36,268 nt of DNA from a virus: positions 1 to 36,268 of the IMG/VR virus record IMGVR_UViG_3300036860_000486, one strand, 5' to 3'. Both the position numbers and the translations under genes were made by a program. The notes under the pieces are model-generated. The model did no database searches, was not told where the DNA came from, and was given only the letters and a program-made list of their open reading frames with translations. Shown piece by piece: positions 16,671 through 24,597 of this stretch; the first letter of the stretch is position 1; each line of letters opens with the position of its first letter.

Positions 16671-18089
16671 ATGCCACTCACCGATCTTGAACAACTGGAG
16701 GCCGAGCTGCGCGCTCGGCGCCGCGGCCGCGGTGGCCTCCTCCCCGGCGACATCCCGATGCCGCCCGCCATGAGTCGGGAACCGGTCGGGCCGCCAGCGA
16801 TCGACGCCCCACCCGAAGTCTACCGGTTTGATCCCTCCATCCTCCCGCCCACCACCAGGATGACGGCTCCGCCTCCGATGCCCGAGCGCCCGCCGGCCGG
16901 ACCGAAGGGGCCGGCCGGACCCGTGACCCTCTCCGGGGCAAGGGATCTGCGCATCGGGTCCTCCACGAGGATCCCCCCCCCGCCGATCCCGGACATCCCG
17001 CAGGAGGAGGAAGCGCTGAGGAAGGGGCTCACCTCGGAGGTCCTCAGGTCGCCGGAGGGGAAGAAAGTTTTCGCCCCGGGCTCGGAGGCACTCGGGATCC
17101 CGGAGGCCCCGCCCGTCGGGCCGCCAGCCTTTGAACAGCCTGCGACTGTGTTCAACAAACCTCCCAGGGACTTCGCAGGAGAACGGCGCCGCCTGGAGGC
17201 CATGGGCGACATCGCCGAAGGCTTGGGCAACATCAACGTCATCACCGGCGCTCAGGTTCGGGCCGGCCTGGTGGGACAGCCCCCCTTCCATGCGGAAGGC
17301 ACCCGGCGGCGGCTCGCCCGGCTCGACCAGGAGGAGGCGGACCGCTTCACGCCGGAGGAACTGAAGATCATCAAGGATCAGTTCGGCCTGGCGCTCGGTC
17401 CGGATTCGCGGCGCTCCACCGTTGAGAGGCTCATCCCTCAGGTGGCCGCCCTCCAGCGGGAGAAGGCCGGCGCCAGGATGGAGATGGCGAAGGCGGCCCA
17501 GGCGGCCCAGAAGGAAGCGCGGCTCTCCGATGCTCAGGTGAAAGACATCACCTCCGTTGACAAGACGATCGCAGGACTGAAGAAGCTCCGGGAGGGTAAG
17601 GGCACCGGCGAGGGAGGCGAAGAGAAGATCAACACCGGGCCCTTCATGGAGGTGCCCTTCGGGGCGGTGAAATCGGCGGAGTACTTCGGGCTCAACCCGG
17701 AACGGGCCGCTTTCCGTGCCCGCCTCTCCGCGATCGGCAACGCCTACCGCCACGAGATCACCGGTGCCGGGGCCTCTGCCAAGGAAATCGACCGGATCAT
17801 GGAGGCGCTCCCGGGGCTCTCAGACGATGACGACACCTTCCGGGCGAAGATGGACACCGTGATCCAGGATATGGAGGACTACCGGAATCAGGCCCTCAAG
17901 AACATGCAGGCTCAAGGCAAGGACGTGACCGCCATCCGGGCGACCGAGCCGCGCTCCCGGCTTGGCCCTGAGGGCAAGATTCCGGTCTACGATCCGGACA
18001 CCGGCATCAAGCTGAAGGACGTGTGGCCGGATCAACTCAGCGCCGCCAGGGAGCGGGGAGCGGTGACGGCGGAGGAGCTGGCCCGCTGA
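16671..18089 (+). CDS. putative internal virion protein B
   Basis: This 472-aa protein has ribosome site GAGGAGG. Residues about 30-150 are Pro-rich and probably disordered, with many PPxP stretches. Residues about 170-440 are helical and charged. It ends one base into the start of the next gene (TGATG). It lies between two proteins with Gly-rich membrane-like segments and may form part of the ejected core. No enzyme motif was found. The role rests on context. Confidence 0.5.
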   Translation: MPLTDLEQLEAELRARRRGRGGLLPGDIPMPPAMSREPVGPPAIDAPPEVYRFDPSILPPTTRMTAPPPMPERPPAGPKGPAGPVTLSGARDLRIGSSTRIPPPPIPDIPQEEEALRKGLTSEVLRSPEGKKVFAPGSEALGIPEAPPVGPPAFEQPATVFNKPPRDFAGERRRLEAMGDIAEGLGNINVITGAQVRAGLVGQPPFHAEGTRRRLARLDQEEADRFTPEELKIIKDQFGLALGPDSRRSTVERLIPQVAALQREKAGARMEMAKAAQAAQKEARLSDAQVKDITSVDKTIAGLKKLREGKGTGEGGEEKINTGPFMEVPFGAVKSAEYFGLNPERAAFRARLSAIGNAYRHEITGAGASAKEIDRIMEALPGLSDDDDTFRAKMDTVIQDMEDYRNQALKNMQAQGKDVTAIRATEPRSRLGPEGKIPVYDPDTGIKLKDVWPDQLSAARERGAVTAEELAR

Positions 18090-20563
18090 TGGCGGACATC
18101 GACCTGTCCGATCTGGGAGAGGAGCGGCCGCAGAAGCGCTTGGCGGGCCGCCCTGGGGCTGGCATCATCGATCTTTCAGACCTCGGCGAGAGCCGCGGGC
18201 CGTCTGGAGCCCGCCAGGACGCTTTCGAGCGCCCTTCGATCGACCTGTCCGACCTCGGAGAAGCGAGGGCCCCGGGCAGCCATCCGGATGCCCCGCTCAA
18301 CGAACAGGGGGTAACCGTCCCGGAGCGGGTTCTCATCGAAACGACGCAACCAGCCACGCCGGCCCTCGTCGACTGGCTCCAGGGACAGGGCTACGAGGCA
18401 AAGACGAATTTCCGCGGGAACGTGGTGGTTCGCCGCTCGCCAAAGGATCCATGGAGACCTGTCAATAAGACAGGTGCGGATCTGGGGGATCTGGCCCGGA
18501 TCCCTGGTGACGTACTGCATATCGGTCTCGGCACGGGCGGCATGATCGTAGGTGGCACTGGCGGGGCGATCCTCGGAGCCCCGGCCGGCCCGGTGGGCGC
18601 CGGAGTCGGTGCCCTGGCGCTCGGCTCGGCCGGATCCGCGGCCGGAGAAACAGCGGCCACTGGTGTTCAGAAGTACATCGGCTCCCTCGCCGGCTTCAGG
18701 GAACGGCCGGAGGACATCGAAAGCGACCTGAAAACCTCCGCCCTGGTCGGGGCCGCCATGCCCGCCGCCGGCTACGCCCTGGGTGCCCTTGGCCGTGGAG
18801 CCATCCGGGGGGCGCGGGCGATCCCGGCCAGCCGCATCGGTCAGGCCACCGGCGCCGCTGCACGGGAGGCCCTCCGGGCCACCCCGCGGGCGGCAGGGAA
18901 AGCGGTACTGGGGGCGGTCGGAGGGGAGGCCGCCGGGACGGTCCTCGGCGTCCCAGGGCTGGGAACCCTCGGCGCTGGAGGCCTTGCCGCCAAGGAAATC
19001 GGCGGGGCGGCCAGGAGGGGATTCCGGGAGAGTTGGCGCGCCACCCGGCCACCAGCTCCCCCCCTGCCAGGGGAGATGGCAGCAGCAGAGGCGCTCGCCA
19101 AGACGACGCCGGAGATGGAGGAGGCCCTGATGCGGCAGATCGGGAGCGGCCGACCCCCCGCCCCCATTCCTCCGACTCCAGCCCCGCTCGAGGCCGGGCC
19201 CCTCCCGGGCGCCGCCGCGGCGGCGGAGCGCCTCCCGATCCCGCCCGCCGTGATCTCCCCGACGGTGGCGGCCGCCATCGAGCGGGAGGTGACCCCGGAG
19301 ACTCTCTCCCCGGCGGCATCCGGGGCTCTCAAGAAGGCGCTCGGGGGAGAGGCGCTCGACCCCATCGAGGACTACGCCCTCCATCTCGATCTCGCCCCCA
19401 AGTCCCTCGGCGCGGCGGCAAAGAAGGACTTCGAGAACCTGACTCCCAACGCGCAGAAGGTTCTAGTGGAGGCGATCTGGGAGAGCCAGCAGCGCGGTGG
19501 GCCGATCCAGCGGGGAGAGGAGTTCTGGGTCAAGTGGAAGCCCCGGACGAAGTTCACCGCCGCGGGGACGGAGCGCGGGGCAACGGAGGAGCGGATCTTC
19601 CTCCCGAAGCCATCGTTCATGACCCGTGCGGAGGTCCGCACGCAGGCGGAGGCCGGCGGGTTCGCCGATGACCAGCTCCGGGAGATCCTCCGGGAGCAGG
19701 GCGTCCAGGGGCTCCGGCAGACCTTCTCCCGCCACCGGCTCCCGGACGGCTCGCGGCGCGCCTACTGGGCGCCATGGTTCACCCACCAGCGCGCCCGGAT
19801 TCCGAAGAACCTCCAGGACATGACCCGGGACGAACTGGTGGACACCCTCTTCCAGGCGCAGGCCTCCCACATCAAGTGGGGGCTCGGGGGCGTCTATTCG
19901 CCTGAGAAGTACAACCTGATGCGGGTCCTCGATCCCCTGGTGGCCGATCCCCGGGAAAGCCTCCTCCGCTGGGCCACTCCCGATCTGGTCGAACGTGGCG
20001 TCCAGCGGTACGGCTTCCGGCCGGCGGATCTTGCCCGCCTCTCGAAAGAGGAAGTCGTGGACAAGCTGGTGGCGGCCATGGGGCCGCGGGAGCGGACCGC
20101 CTGGCGATCCTTCGGCAAGTCGGATCTGATCGAGGCCCGCATCGGTGGCCGGCGCTTCACCCCGGAGGAGCTCGAGCGCCTGGCTCGCGATCGGTATACC
20201 AGCGCGGGGGATCCGATCAAGCCCCCCGGCGGTTTCCCGCCGCTTCTCCCTCCAGGCGGAGGGCCCACCGCCGGCCCGCCACCGGCCCCGCGCGGCGGGC
20301 CCCCCCGGCCGCCTCCGGGCCCGCCCGCCCGTCTACTGCCCCAATCGCCCGGAGGGCCTCCCCCCGGAGGCCCGGCCCTCGGAGCTCCGCTCCCGCCACC
20401 TCCGCCGCCGCTTCCTGAACAGCCCGCGAATGTGGTCCGCCCCCACCGGTCCCTCAAAGATGTGATCGAGGATCGTCTTGTCGGAGTGGGAGGCGAGCAG
20501 CAGACTGCCAATGCCGCCTCACTTCGGGACATCGCCGCAAGGCTCAAGAAAATCCGGAGGTAA
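18089..20563 (+). CDS. large putative ejection protein with triple IDLSDLGE repeat
   Basis: The ATG at 18089 overlaps the previous stop and is preferred to an upstream in-frame start; it gives 824 aa. The N-terminus carries three copies of IDLSDLGE (residues about 4, 26 and 51), probably short linear binding motifs. Residues about 140-200 are a long Gly/Ala hydrophobic glycine-zipper-like segment. The middle is Ala/Pro-rich, and residues about 420-650 look folded (WVKWKPRTKFTAAGT, FTHQRARIPKN). Residues about 715-790 are nearly pure Pro/Gly. Size, a membrane-like segment and position at the end of the virion operon suggest a DNA-ejection protein. No lytic domain is recognisable. Confidence 0.55.
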   Translation: MADIDLSDLGEERPQKRLAGRPGAGIIDLSDLGESRGPSGARQDAFERPSIDLSDLGEARAPGSHPDAPLNEQGVTVPERVLIETTQPATPALVDWLQGQGYEAKTNFRGNVVVRRSPKDPWRPVNKTGADLGDLARIPGDVLHIGLGTGGMIVGGTGGAILGAPAGPVGAGVGALALGSAGSAAGETAATGVQKYIGSLAGFRERPEDIESDLKTSALVGAAMPAAGYALGALGRGAIRGARAIPASRIGQATGAAAREALRATPRAAGKAVLGAVGGEAAGTVLGVPGLGTLGAGGLAAKEIGGAARRGFRESWRATRPPAPPLPGEMAAAEALAKTTPEMEEALMRQIGSGRPPAPIPPTPAPLEAGPLPGAAAAAERLPIPPAVISPTVAAAIEREVTPETLSPAASGALKKALGGEALDPIEDYALHLDLAPKSLGAAAKKDFENLTPNAQKVLVEAIWESQQRGGPIQRGEEFWVKWKPRTKFTAAGTERGATEERIFLPKPSFMTRAEVRTQAEAGGFADDQLREILREQGVQGLRQTFSRHRLPDGSRRAYWAPWFTHQRARIPKNLQDMTRDELVDTLFQAQASHIKWGLGGVYSPEKYNLMRVLDPLVADPRESLLRWATPDLVERGVQRYGFRPADLARLSKEEVVDKLVAAMGPRERTAWRSFGKSDLIEARIGGRRFTPEELERLARDRYTSAGDPIKPPGGFPPLLPPGGGPTAGPPPAPRGGPPRPPPGPPARLLPQSPGGPPPGGPALGAPLPPPPPPLPEQPANVVRPHRSLKDVIEDRLVGVGGEQQTANAASLRDIAARLKKIRR

Positions 20564-20566
20564 AGG

Positions 20567-20767
20567 GTGCCCTTTAGATCCAAAGCCCAGCGGGGATGGA
20601 TGTGGGCGGCGCAGAAACGGGGGGAATTACCGGCGGGGACTGCGGAGCGCTGGAGCGCGGAGACACCCGACGATGCCGCACTTCCCAGGCGGGTGAAGAA
20701 GCGATCGAAGAAGGACGTGGAGGAGCACGCCGATCGGATTCTCAACCGGATGCACGGCGGCTACTGA
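20567..20767 (+). CDS. small conserved phage protein (PFxSKAQxxWM type)
   Basis: This 66-aa protein starts at GTG (20567) with GGAGG 6 bases upstream. The N-terminus MPFRSKAQRGWMWAA followed by a W-x-x-ET motif matches a small phage protein family of unknown function, recalled from similar P-F-K-S-K-A-Q sequences. The C-terminus is basic and may bind nucleic acid. It is the last plus-strand gene of the structural block and its end overlaps the minus-strand gene at 20761 by 7 bases, so the two transcription units converge here. Confidence 0.6.
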   Translation: MPFRSKAQRGWMWAAQKRGELPAGTAERWSAETPDDAALPRRVKKRSKKDVEEHADRILNRMHGGY

Positions 20768-21009
20768 AAAGTCCGGAAGTCCCCGAAATTCTCATCGCAG
20801 TCGTCACAAACAATCTCATCTCCGCACATAGAGAGTTCTCCGTCGCAATGCGGGCAGGAAGAATTGCCGTAACTGAGATCGGCATCGTTAATGTATTCGT
20901 TCAACTCGCGGCCAGCAAGCCGCCTTGGTGCCGCCTTCGATTCAGAATGCCACCCCCACCAGACCCCGAAAACAGCTCCTGCCATCAACAAGCCTAAAGG
21001 ACTCAACAT
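20761..21009 (-). CDS. membrane-anchored zinc-ribbon-like protein
   Basis: This 82-aa protein has an N-terminal hydrophobic segment (residues about 4-20). The C-terminal part carries CPHC at residues 52-55 and CDDC at about 67-70, separated by 11 residues, with an acidic surround. This is a plausible zinc ribbon. The start has AGAGAGGCGA upstream on the minus strand. It is the last gene of the minus-strand integrase block. Function unknown. Confidence 0.6.
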   Translation of the reverse strand: MLSPLGLLMAGAVFGVWWGWHSESKAAPRRLAGRELNEYINDADLSYGNSSCPHCDGELSMCGDEIVCDDCDENFGDFRTFQ

Positions 21010-21092
21010 ATTCGCCTCTCTTTCAATGGAGAAAAGCTACGATGCTTGGACTACAGCTTCAACCACGGCAAGAAGCGCGCCGGAGAAGAGGA

Positions 21093-21145
21093 GGAGCGGC
21101 CGGTCCGGAAGAAGAAGTGAACCATTTTCAACCGCCGGCCGCTCC
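21093..21145. repeat. 11-bp perfect inverted repeat in the 21.0-21.2 kb gap
   Basis: GGAGCGGCCGG (21093-21103) is mirrored exactly at 21135-21145 around a 31-base loop. It sits in a 214-base stretch (21010-21223) where I see no convincing gene on either strand. It could be a structured leader for the minus-strand gene at 21009, a processing site or a small RNA. Confidence 0.5.
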
Positions 21146-21223
21146 CTTGGACACACGATCGACTAGGTCAGGCGCTGGCGGAGGAGGGAGCGGGACCCTC
21201 AAGCAGGAACTTCTCGGGTGATT

Positions 21224-21322
21224 TCATGCTGTGACCACGAGCACGATCAACGCGATCACGGAAAAGGCGATGATCATAACGACGAACAACGCGATTATTG
21301 CACGGGCGACGAACTTGATCAT
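21224..21322 (-). CDS. 32-aa single-span membrane peptide
   Basis: On the minus strand ATG (21322-21320) opens a 32-residue frame that is almost wholly hydrophobic after MIKFVAR: I, A, L, F, V and M up to VVTA, then TGA. Such a clean membrane helix is unlikely by chance in GC-rich DNA. It fits the compact minus-strand block, 14 bases downstream of the gene ending at 21336. There is no clear ribosome site. It may be a superinfection, toxin or regulatory micropeptide; which of these cannot be said. Confidence 0.4.
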   Translation of the reverse strand: MIKFVARAIIALFVVMIIAFSVIALIVLVVTA

Positions 21323-21335
21323 TAGTACATGTGTT

Positions 21336-21575
21336 TCAAAAAGTCAAGGTATGCTGGAGGATCCTGACGGCTCGGGCCGGCGGGCGATGGGCGTGACACA
21401 CCCGACAGAGGTACCTCCAGAGCACCTCCGGCCCGCTGGCGCCGATCGCGCGCATCAGCTCCGGGGAGATTGCCACGTCGATCCCGCAGCGCTCGCAGAA
21501 GCCGGCGCCTTCCCGCCTGGAAGGGGCCACCTCCTCGAAGGGCTCGCAGATCACGATGGTTTCGGAGAAATTCAT
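21336..21575 (-). CDS. small zinc-binding protein
   Basis: This 79-aa protein carries CERC (residues 27-30) and CRVCHAH (residues about 57-63), which together form a likely Cys4 or Cys3His zinc site. Its start overlaps the nuclease gene upstream by 4 bases (ATGA), so it is cotranslated with it. It may be a nucleic-acid-binding accessory factor of the minus-strand block; the role is unknown. Confidence 0.6.
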   Translation of the reverse strand: MNFSETIVICEPFEEVAPSRREGAGFCERCGIDVAISPELMRAIGASGPEVLWRYLCRVCHAHRPPARAVRILQHTLTF

Positions 21576-21943
21576 CGGTCCTCCTCGATCAGGACTCCAT
21601 ACAAGTCTTCAACCTGCCTGACTTTCAGCTTGTATTTCTCGGTCCGATACCCCTTGGCGTCAAGGAAGTGGACCAGGCCGTCCCTCTTCGTCTGATAGAG
21701 AAAGTCCACGACGAAGCGCACGCCGCCCGGTAGGTGGAAGGGGACCTGCCGCAGGGGAGGGAACACCAGTTCACCCGCGCGCCATCGGAGCTGGAGCACG
21801 TCCCAGGCTTGAGCCTCCCGCTTCGAGTCGAAGCGGATCCGCCCGCGCCAGGTGTGGACGTTCCCGTACTTCCCCGGAGCCCTTCGGCCCCGCCAGCGGC
21901 GGAGCGCCTCGGCGAGAGTGGTCGGGCTCGGGTTCTTCCTCAT
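21572..21943 (-). CDS. DUF1064-type PD-(D/E)XK endonuclease
   Basis: This 123-aa protein starts at the ATGA overlap with the gene upstream (21943). It has the DUF1064 pattern: KYGN (residues 25-28), IRFDSKREAQ with Glu43, an F-VVDF strand with Asp80, and FLDAKG with Asp95 and Lys97, followed by the K-LK-xxVEDLYG helix. Asp80, Asp95 and Lys97 would form a PD-(D/E)XK metal site. Members occur widely in temperate phages and are thought to be small nucleases in recombination or DNA processing. The fold call is from motif memory; activity is inferred. Confidence 0.75.
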   Translation of the reverse strand: MRKNPSPTTLAEALRRWRGRRAPGKYGNVHTWRGRIRFDSKREAQAWDVLQLRWRAGELVFPPLRQVPFHLPGGVRFVVDFLYQTKRDGLVHFLDAKGYRTEKYKLKVRQVEDLYGVLIEEDR

Positions 21944-22314
21944 CTGGTGGGCTCCCTCAAGAGCTCCTCGATCTCCGAGAGGATCTCCCTGCCTCCAACG
22001 TCGTCTTCCTGCCAGTAGTCGCTCTGTTCGCTCACGTAGTCCCTGATCCGCAGCAAGAGCGGGAGCAACCACAAGGGAAGCGTGTTCACCTTCCGCCCCC
22101 CAAGGGCCAGCTCCGCTGCCGCGCGGATCCCCTCGGCGAGGCGGAGGGCATTCGGCGGCTGGTAGAACACCTGGCCCGGCGGGCAGTGGACCTCGAGGAG
22201 GACGCGCCCGCCAACCTCCGCCACCTTGAAGGGCGGATGCTCGGAGGAGTACGCCCGCGGCACACGCCCCGGATCGAGCGGGCGCCCGTTCACGTCGATG
22301 ATTTGGCCCATCAC
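21940..22314 (-). CDS. hypothetical protein in minus-strand block
   Basis: This 124-aa protein was not recognised. The N-terminal half is beta-like with GR-PLDPGRVP. Around residues 50-75 is a Pro-rich turn and a helix (NALRLAEGIRAAAELALGG), followed by an amphipathic LWLLPLLLRIRDYV helix. It contains no Cys. Two adjacent Met codons (22314 or 22311) are possible starts; the first makes the ATGA overlap. It is coupled on both sides within the operon of the integrase and nuclease. Confidence 0.55.
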   Translation of the reverse strand: MMGQIIDVNGRPLDPGRVPRAYSSEHPPFKVAEVGGRVLLEVHCPPGQVFYQPPNALRLAEGIRAAAELALGGRKVNTLPLWLLPLLLRIRDYVSEQSDYWQEDDVGGREILSEIEELLREPTR

Positions 22315-22679
22315 TCATCCCTTCCATCGATGTCCACCCGGGCCTTCTTCGCCTTCCTCCGGGGAGCGCTCTTCACCCCGCCACGGGGATAGTCGACCTT
22401 GGCCTCCTCCTCCGGGAGCGGGTCCGGCTCCAGGTTGATCTCGGTCTGCCGCGGCCGTTGCCGATGGACCTCCTGGAGCGTCTCCACCGTGCGGTAGAGG
22501 TGCCCGATCAGCTCCTCCGCCCGCTCGCAGGAAGCGGGATCGCTCACCAGGAAGTCCTTCACATCGGGCACCCCGTCGTAGCCGAGGCAGGCCTGGAGGT
22601 AGATCCTGGTGCGCGGGCTCTTCGCCAGCGCATCGACGAAGGCCAGCGCCTGGGATTGGTCAAGTCTCACTTGCCGCAT
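22311..22679 (-). CDS. hypothetical protein downstream of integrase
   Basis: This 122-aa protein starts at the ATG at 22679, because AAAGGAAG lies just upstream on the minus strand; a longer frame exists but lacks a ribosome site. The first 75 residues are helical. The last 40 are charged and basic (PRRKAKKARVDIDGRDE), consistent with nucleic-acid binding. It is separated from the integrase stop by a 69-base gap with a hairpin, so it may have its own RNA end. Confidence 0.55.
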   Translation of the reverse strand: MRQVRLDQSQALAFVDALAKSPRTRIYLQACLGYDGVPDVKDFLVSDPASCERAEELIGHLYRTVETLQEVHRQRPRQTEINLEPDPLPEEEAKVDYPRGGVKSAPRRKAKKARVDIDGRDE

Positions 22680-22699
22680 GTTCTTCCTTTCAAAGATGG

Positions 22700-22724
22700 G
22701 GGGCCGGCTCCACCGCCCGGCCCC
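22700..22724. terminator. 8-bp GC hairpin after integrase
   Basis: GGGGCCGG (22700-22707) pairs with CCGGCCCC (22717-22724) around 9 bases. It lies 25 bases past the integrase stop. On the minus strand only a short CATCTTT follows, so termination would be weak. Confidence 0.4.
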
Positions 22725-22748
22725 GGGTGGCACCACCACGTCCTGGCT

Positions 22749-23657
22749 TTAGGGCTTTTTCCTATGAATTTTCTGGAGGGCATCGAGGGCGACCTCCTCC
22801 TGGAGCTCCGTGTAATGAATCAGCATCGTCGTGGGCCGGCGCCAGGCGCCGAGCCTCATGATCAGGTTCATCGGTGTCCCCTCACCGGCCAGCCGCGCCA
22901 CGAAGGTGCGCCGCGTGTCGTGGAAGGAACAGGCCGGATCGATCCCCGCCGCCTTCACCGCCTTCTTGAACCAGTAACAGACGGCCGACTTCGACTTGAG
23001 GAAGAAGATCGGGCTGTCCGGCTTCCCGGCCCTCCCCATCGCGTCGAGCGCCTCATCGGCGAGGGGAATCCAATGGTTCTTGCGCGTCTTCATGATCCGG
23101 GCCGGGATGTCGATCACGGGGATCCGCTTCCCTCCCACCACCCGGGCTCCGACCATACTCCAGAGGAGCTTCCGGATCGTTCCCTGGCGCAGGCCGGTGG
23201 CGATGGCGAAGCGGATCGCTCGGGAGAGCCATCGGGGACAGCACCGGACGAGCCGCTGTTCCTCCTGGAGGGTGAGGGGCACGTATTTCTTTTGGACCAC
23301 CTCCTCCCGCGGTTCCCAGGCGGCGGTCGGGTCGCCATCGATCCATCCGTGGGTCTTGGCCCAGCGGAGGAACTGGCGGAGGTAGGCCCGCTCCTGGTTC
23401 ATGATCGAGGCTGAGATGCCCCCCTTCTTCCGGCTCGCCCTCCTGGCCTCGTGGGCCTCCACCTCGAGTATCTGGAGATCCCCGACCGCCTTGGCACCGA
23501 AGGACTCTTTCCAGGCGCGCACGAATCGGGCGACGTTGTCCTGGACGCCCTCCGACCAGCGGCCGGAGGACGACTTTTTACGGAACCAGTCGTCCACAGC
23601 CTGGAGGAAGAGTGGCGACGTTGACGGCCTCTCTATCTTTTGAGCGGGTAAAGACAT
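22749..23657 (-). CDS. int: tyrosine-recombinase integrase
   Basis: This 302-aa protein starts at the ATG at 23657, with AAAGGA 7 bases upstream; a longer GTG start is unlikely. An N-terminal SAM-like core-binding domain spans residues about 15-105, with the catalytic domain after 125. Visible catalytic residues are Arg157 in ATGLRQGT, Lys193 (TRKNHW), His246 and Arg249 in HDTRR, and Tyr282 in MLIHYTEL. The usual LGH box reads LGAW, so the second His is Ala271 or moved to Trp272. It integrates the phage at attB and so makes the phage temperate. The DnaA-like gene is directly upstream. Confidence 0.9.
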   Translation of the reverse strand: MSLPAQKIERPSTSPLFLQAVDDWFRKKSSSGRWSEGVQDNVARFVRAWKESFGAKAVGDLQILEVEAHEARRASRKKGGISASIMNQERAYLRQFLRWAKTHGWIDGDPTAAWEPREEVVQKKYVPLTLQEEQRLVRCCPRWLSRAIRFAIATGLRQGTIRKLLWSMVGARVVGGKRIPVIDIPARIMKTRKNHWIPLADEALDAMGRAGKPDSPIFFLKSKSAVCYWFKKAVKAAGIDPACSFHDTRRTFVARLAGEGTPMNLIMRLGAWRRPTTMLIHYTELQEEVALDALQKIHRKKP

Positions 23658-23689
23658 GGAGCTATCCTTTCCCACCACCAACACACCGG

Positions 23690-24031
23690 TTACAGCCCAA
23701 GGGAATCCTTGGTCGACTGTCTCATTTCAAGCGCTCGGCGGATCTGGGATCGGATAAGATCCAGCTCTTGCTTGAACACGACGCGCTGCTGTTCAAGGCC
23801 CGCGACGTAGAGCTTCGCGCGGCTGACGGCCGCGCTATCCCGGCCTAAAAACATCCCGATTTCCCGTTGGCTGAGCTGTTGCTTGTACGACTCCGTGAGG
23901 AGGCAGAGCGCGATCTTCCGGACGTGCGAAATCCGCTTTTCTCGGCCCTTCCCCATCAGCGCGGCAATGGAAACTTCGAACGCGGCCCCGATCACATCAG
24001 CGACGATCCACATTGTACGCGGCTGGGCCAT
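23690..24031 (-). CDS. DnaA domain-IV-like HTH protein
   Basis: This 113-aa protein starts at 24031, where AAAGGAG is 7 bases upstream. Residues about 34-78 match the DNA-binding domain IV of the replication initiator DnaA. They include the basic R-KIALCLLTE helix, LSQREIGMFLGRD and a signature LGRDSAAVSRA in place of GGRDHTTV. It has no AAA+ domain, so it cannot act as an initiator ATPase. A basic helical tail follows. It may bind DnaA-box-like sites to regulate replication or the integrase operon, which it heads. The match is by eye and the binding site is unknown. Confidence 0.65.
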   Translation of the reverse strand: MAQPRTMWIVADVIGAAFEVSIAALMGKGREKRISHVRKIALCLLTESYKQQLSQREIGMFLGRDSAAVSRAKLYVAGLEQQRVVFKQELDLIRSQIRRALEMRQSTKDSLGL

Positions 24032-24063
24032 CCCTAACTCCTTTAGGCTTGAAGACGATCCTG

Positions 24064-24093
24064 AGTTTATCCAAACCGATCGCACGAAGTCAA
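24064..24093 (-). promoter_or_regulatory. sigma70-like promoter for the HTH-integrase operon
   Basis: On the minus strand a -35 TTGACT (24093-24088) and a -10 TAAACT (24069-24064) are separated by 18 bases. RNA would start about 20-30 bases before the ATG at 24031. Confidence 0.55.
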
Positions 24094-24171
24094 CACGCCG
24101 CCATCGTCAACATGGCATTGCAAAGTATGATTTATGGTTAGCTATCCATTTGACACCGCGCTTGTTAATAT

Positions 24172-24309
24172 GACTTCCGCGTAAACTTTCAACAAACTCC
24201 GCAGGAATGAGCTATTTTTGGGTCGACTCCGTAAGACGCTTTGGTTTCGTTGGTTGGTTGGACTTCCGCACGAGTTACCGTTGGTCAATCTGGACTCATG
24301 CGTTTCCGC
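24172..24309. repeat. five spaced copies of GACTTCCGC-like word
   Basis: GACTTCCGC occurs at 24172 and 24261. AACTCCGC is at 24195, GACTCCGT at 24225 and GTTTCCGC at 24302. Steps are 23, 30, 36 and 41 bases. They may be integrase arm sites, operators or iterons. Confidence 0.35.
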
Positions 24310-24399
24310 AAGTCGCTGAGGTTACGGTACCTGCCACGGAAAAATGGCCTGGAATCGCGCGATTCCGGCCCTGCCCTTACTATGATTCTAGCTAGCGCT

Positions 24400-24430
24400 C
24401 TAGAAGATGAGATGGCTTCATCATCTCTAG
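24400..24430. repeat. imperfect hairpin in control region
   Basis: CTAGAAGATGA (24400-24410) pairs with TCATCTCTAG (24421-24430) with one bulged base around a 10-base loop. No T-run follows on either strand. It could be an att-like or operator element. Confidence 0.4.
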
Positions 24431-24521
24431 TTCCATCATCCGTCGCGCGTTTTCTTCCCGCTCTTCATCGCTGGTCCTCCTAGGGCGGATGGCGCGCGGA
24501 GCGAAAAAACGCTGGAACGGG

Positions 24522-24550
24522 TTGCAACTGATCTGAAATGTTGGTATGTT
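24522..24550 (+). promoter_or_regulatory. promoter for the lyase-like gene
   Basis: TTGCAA (24522-24527) and TATGTT (24545-24550) are 17 bases apart, which is good sigma70-like spacing. The start would be about 40 bases before the ATG at 24598. Confidence 0.5.
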
Positions 24551-24597
24551 TGTCCCCGCCGAGAGAGAAACCGAGCGTTCTCGATCCAGAGGTGAAG

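Larger units (their letters stand above)
24094..24521. other. gene-free control region with short repeats
   Basis: I see no convincing gene from 24032 to 24597. A 62-codon frame at 24207 lacks a ribosome site and ordinary composition. The stretch is lower in GC than its neighbours. It contains five copies of a CTTCCGC/CTCCG-like word and a hairpin, and has promoters at both ends. It is the best place to look for attP, operators or an origin. Confidence 0.5.

Noticed and set aside
21231-21695. Plus-strand 154-codon frame
   Set aside because: It is opposite three minus-strand genes with better motifs, starts, and zinc/nuclease signatures.
24207-24395. Small gene in the control region
   Set aside because: No ribosome site, unusual composition, and it spans the repeated words.
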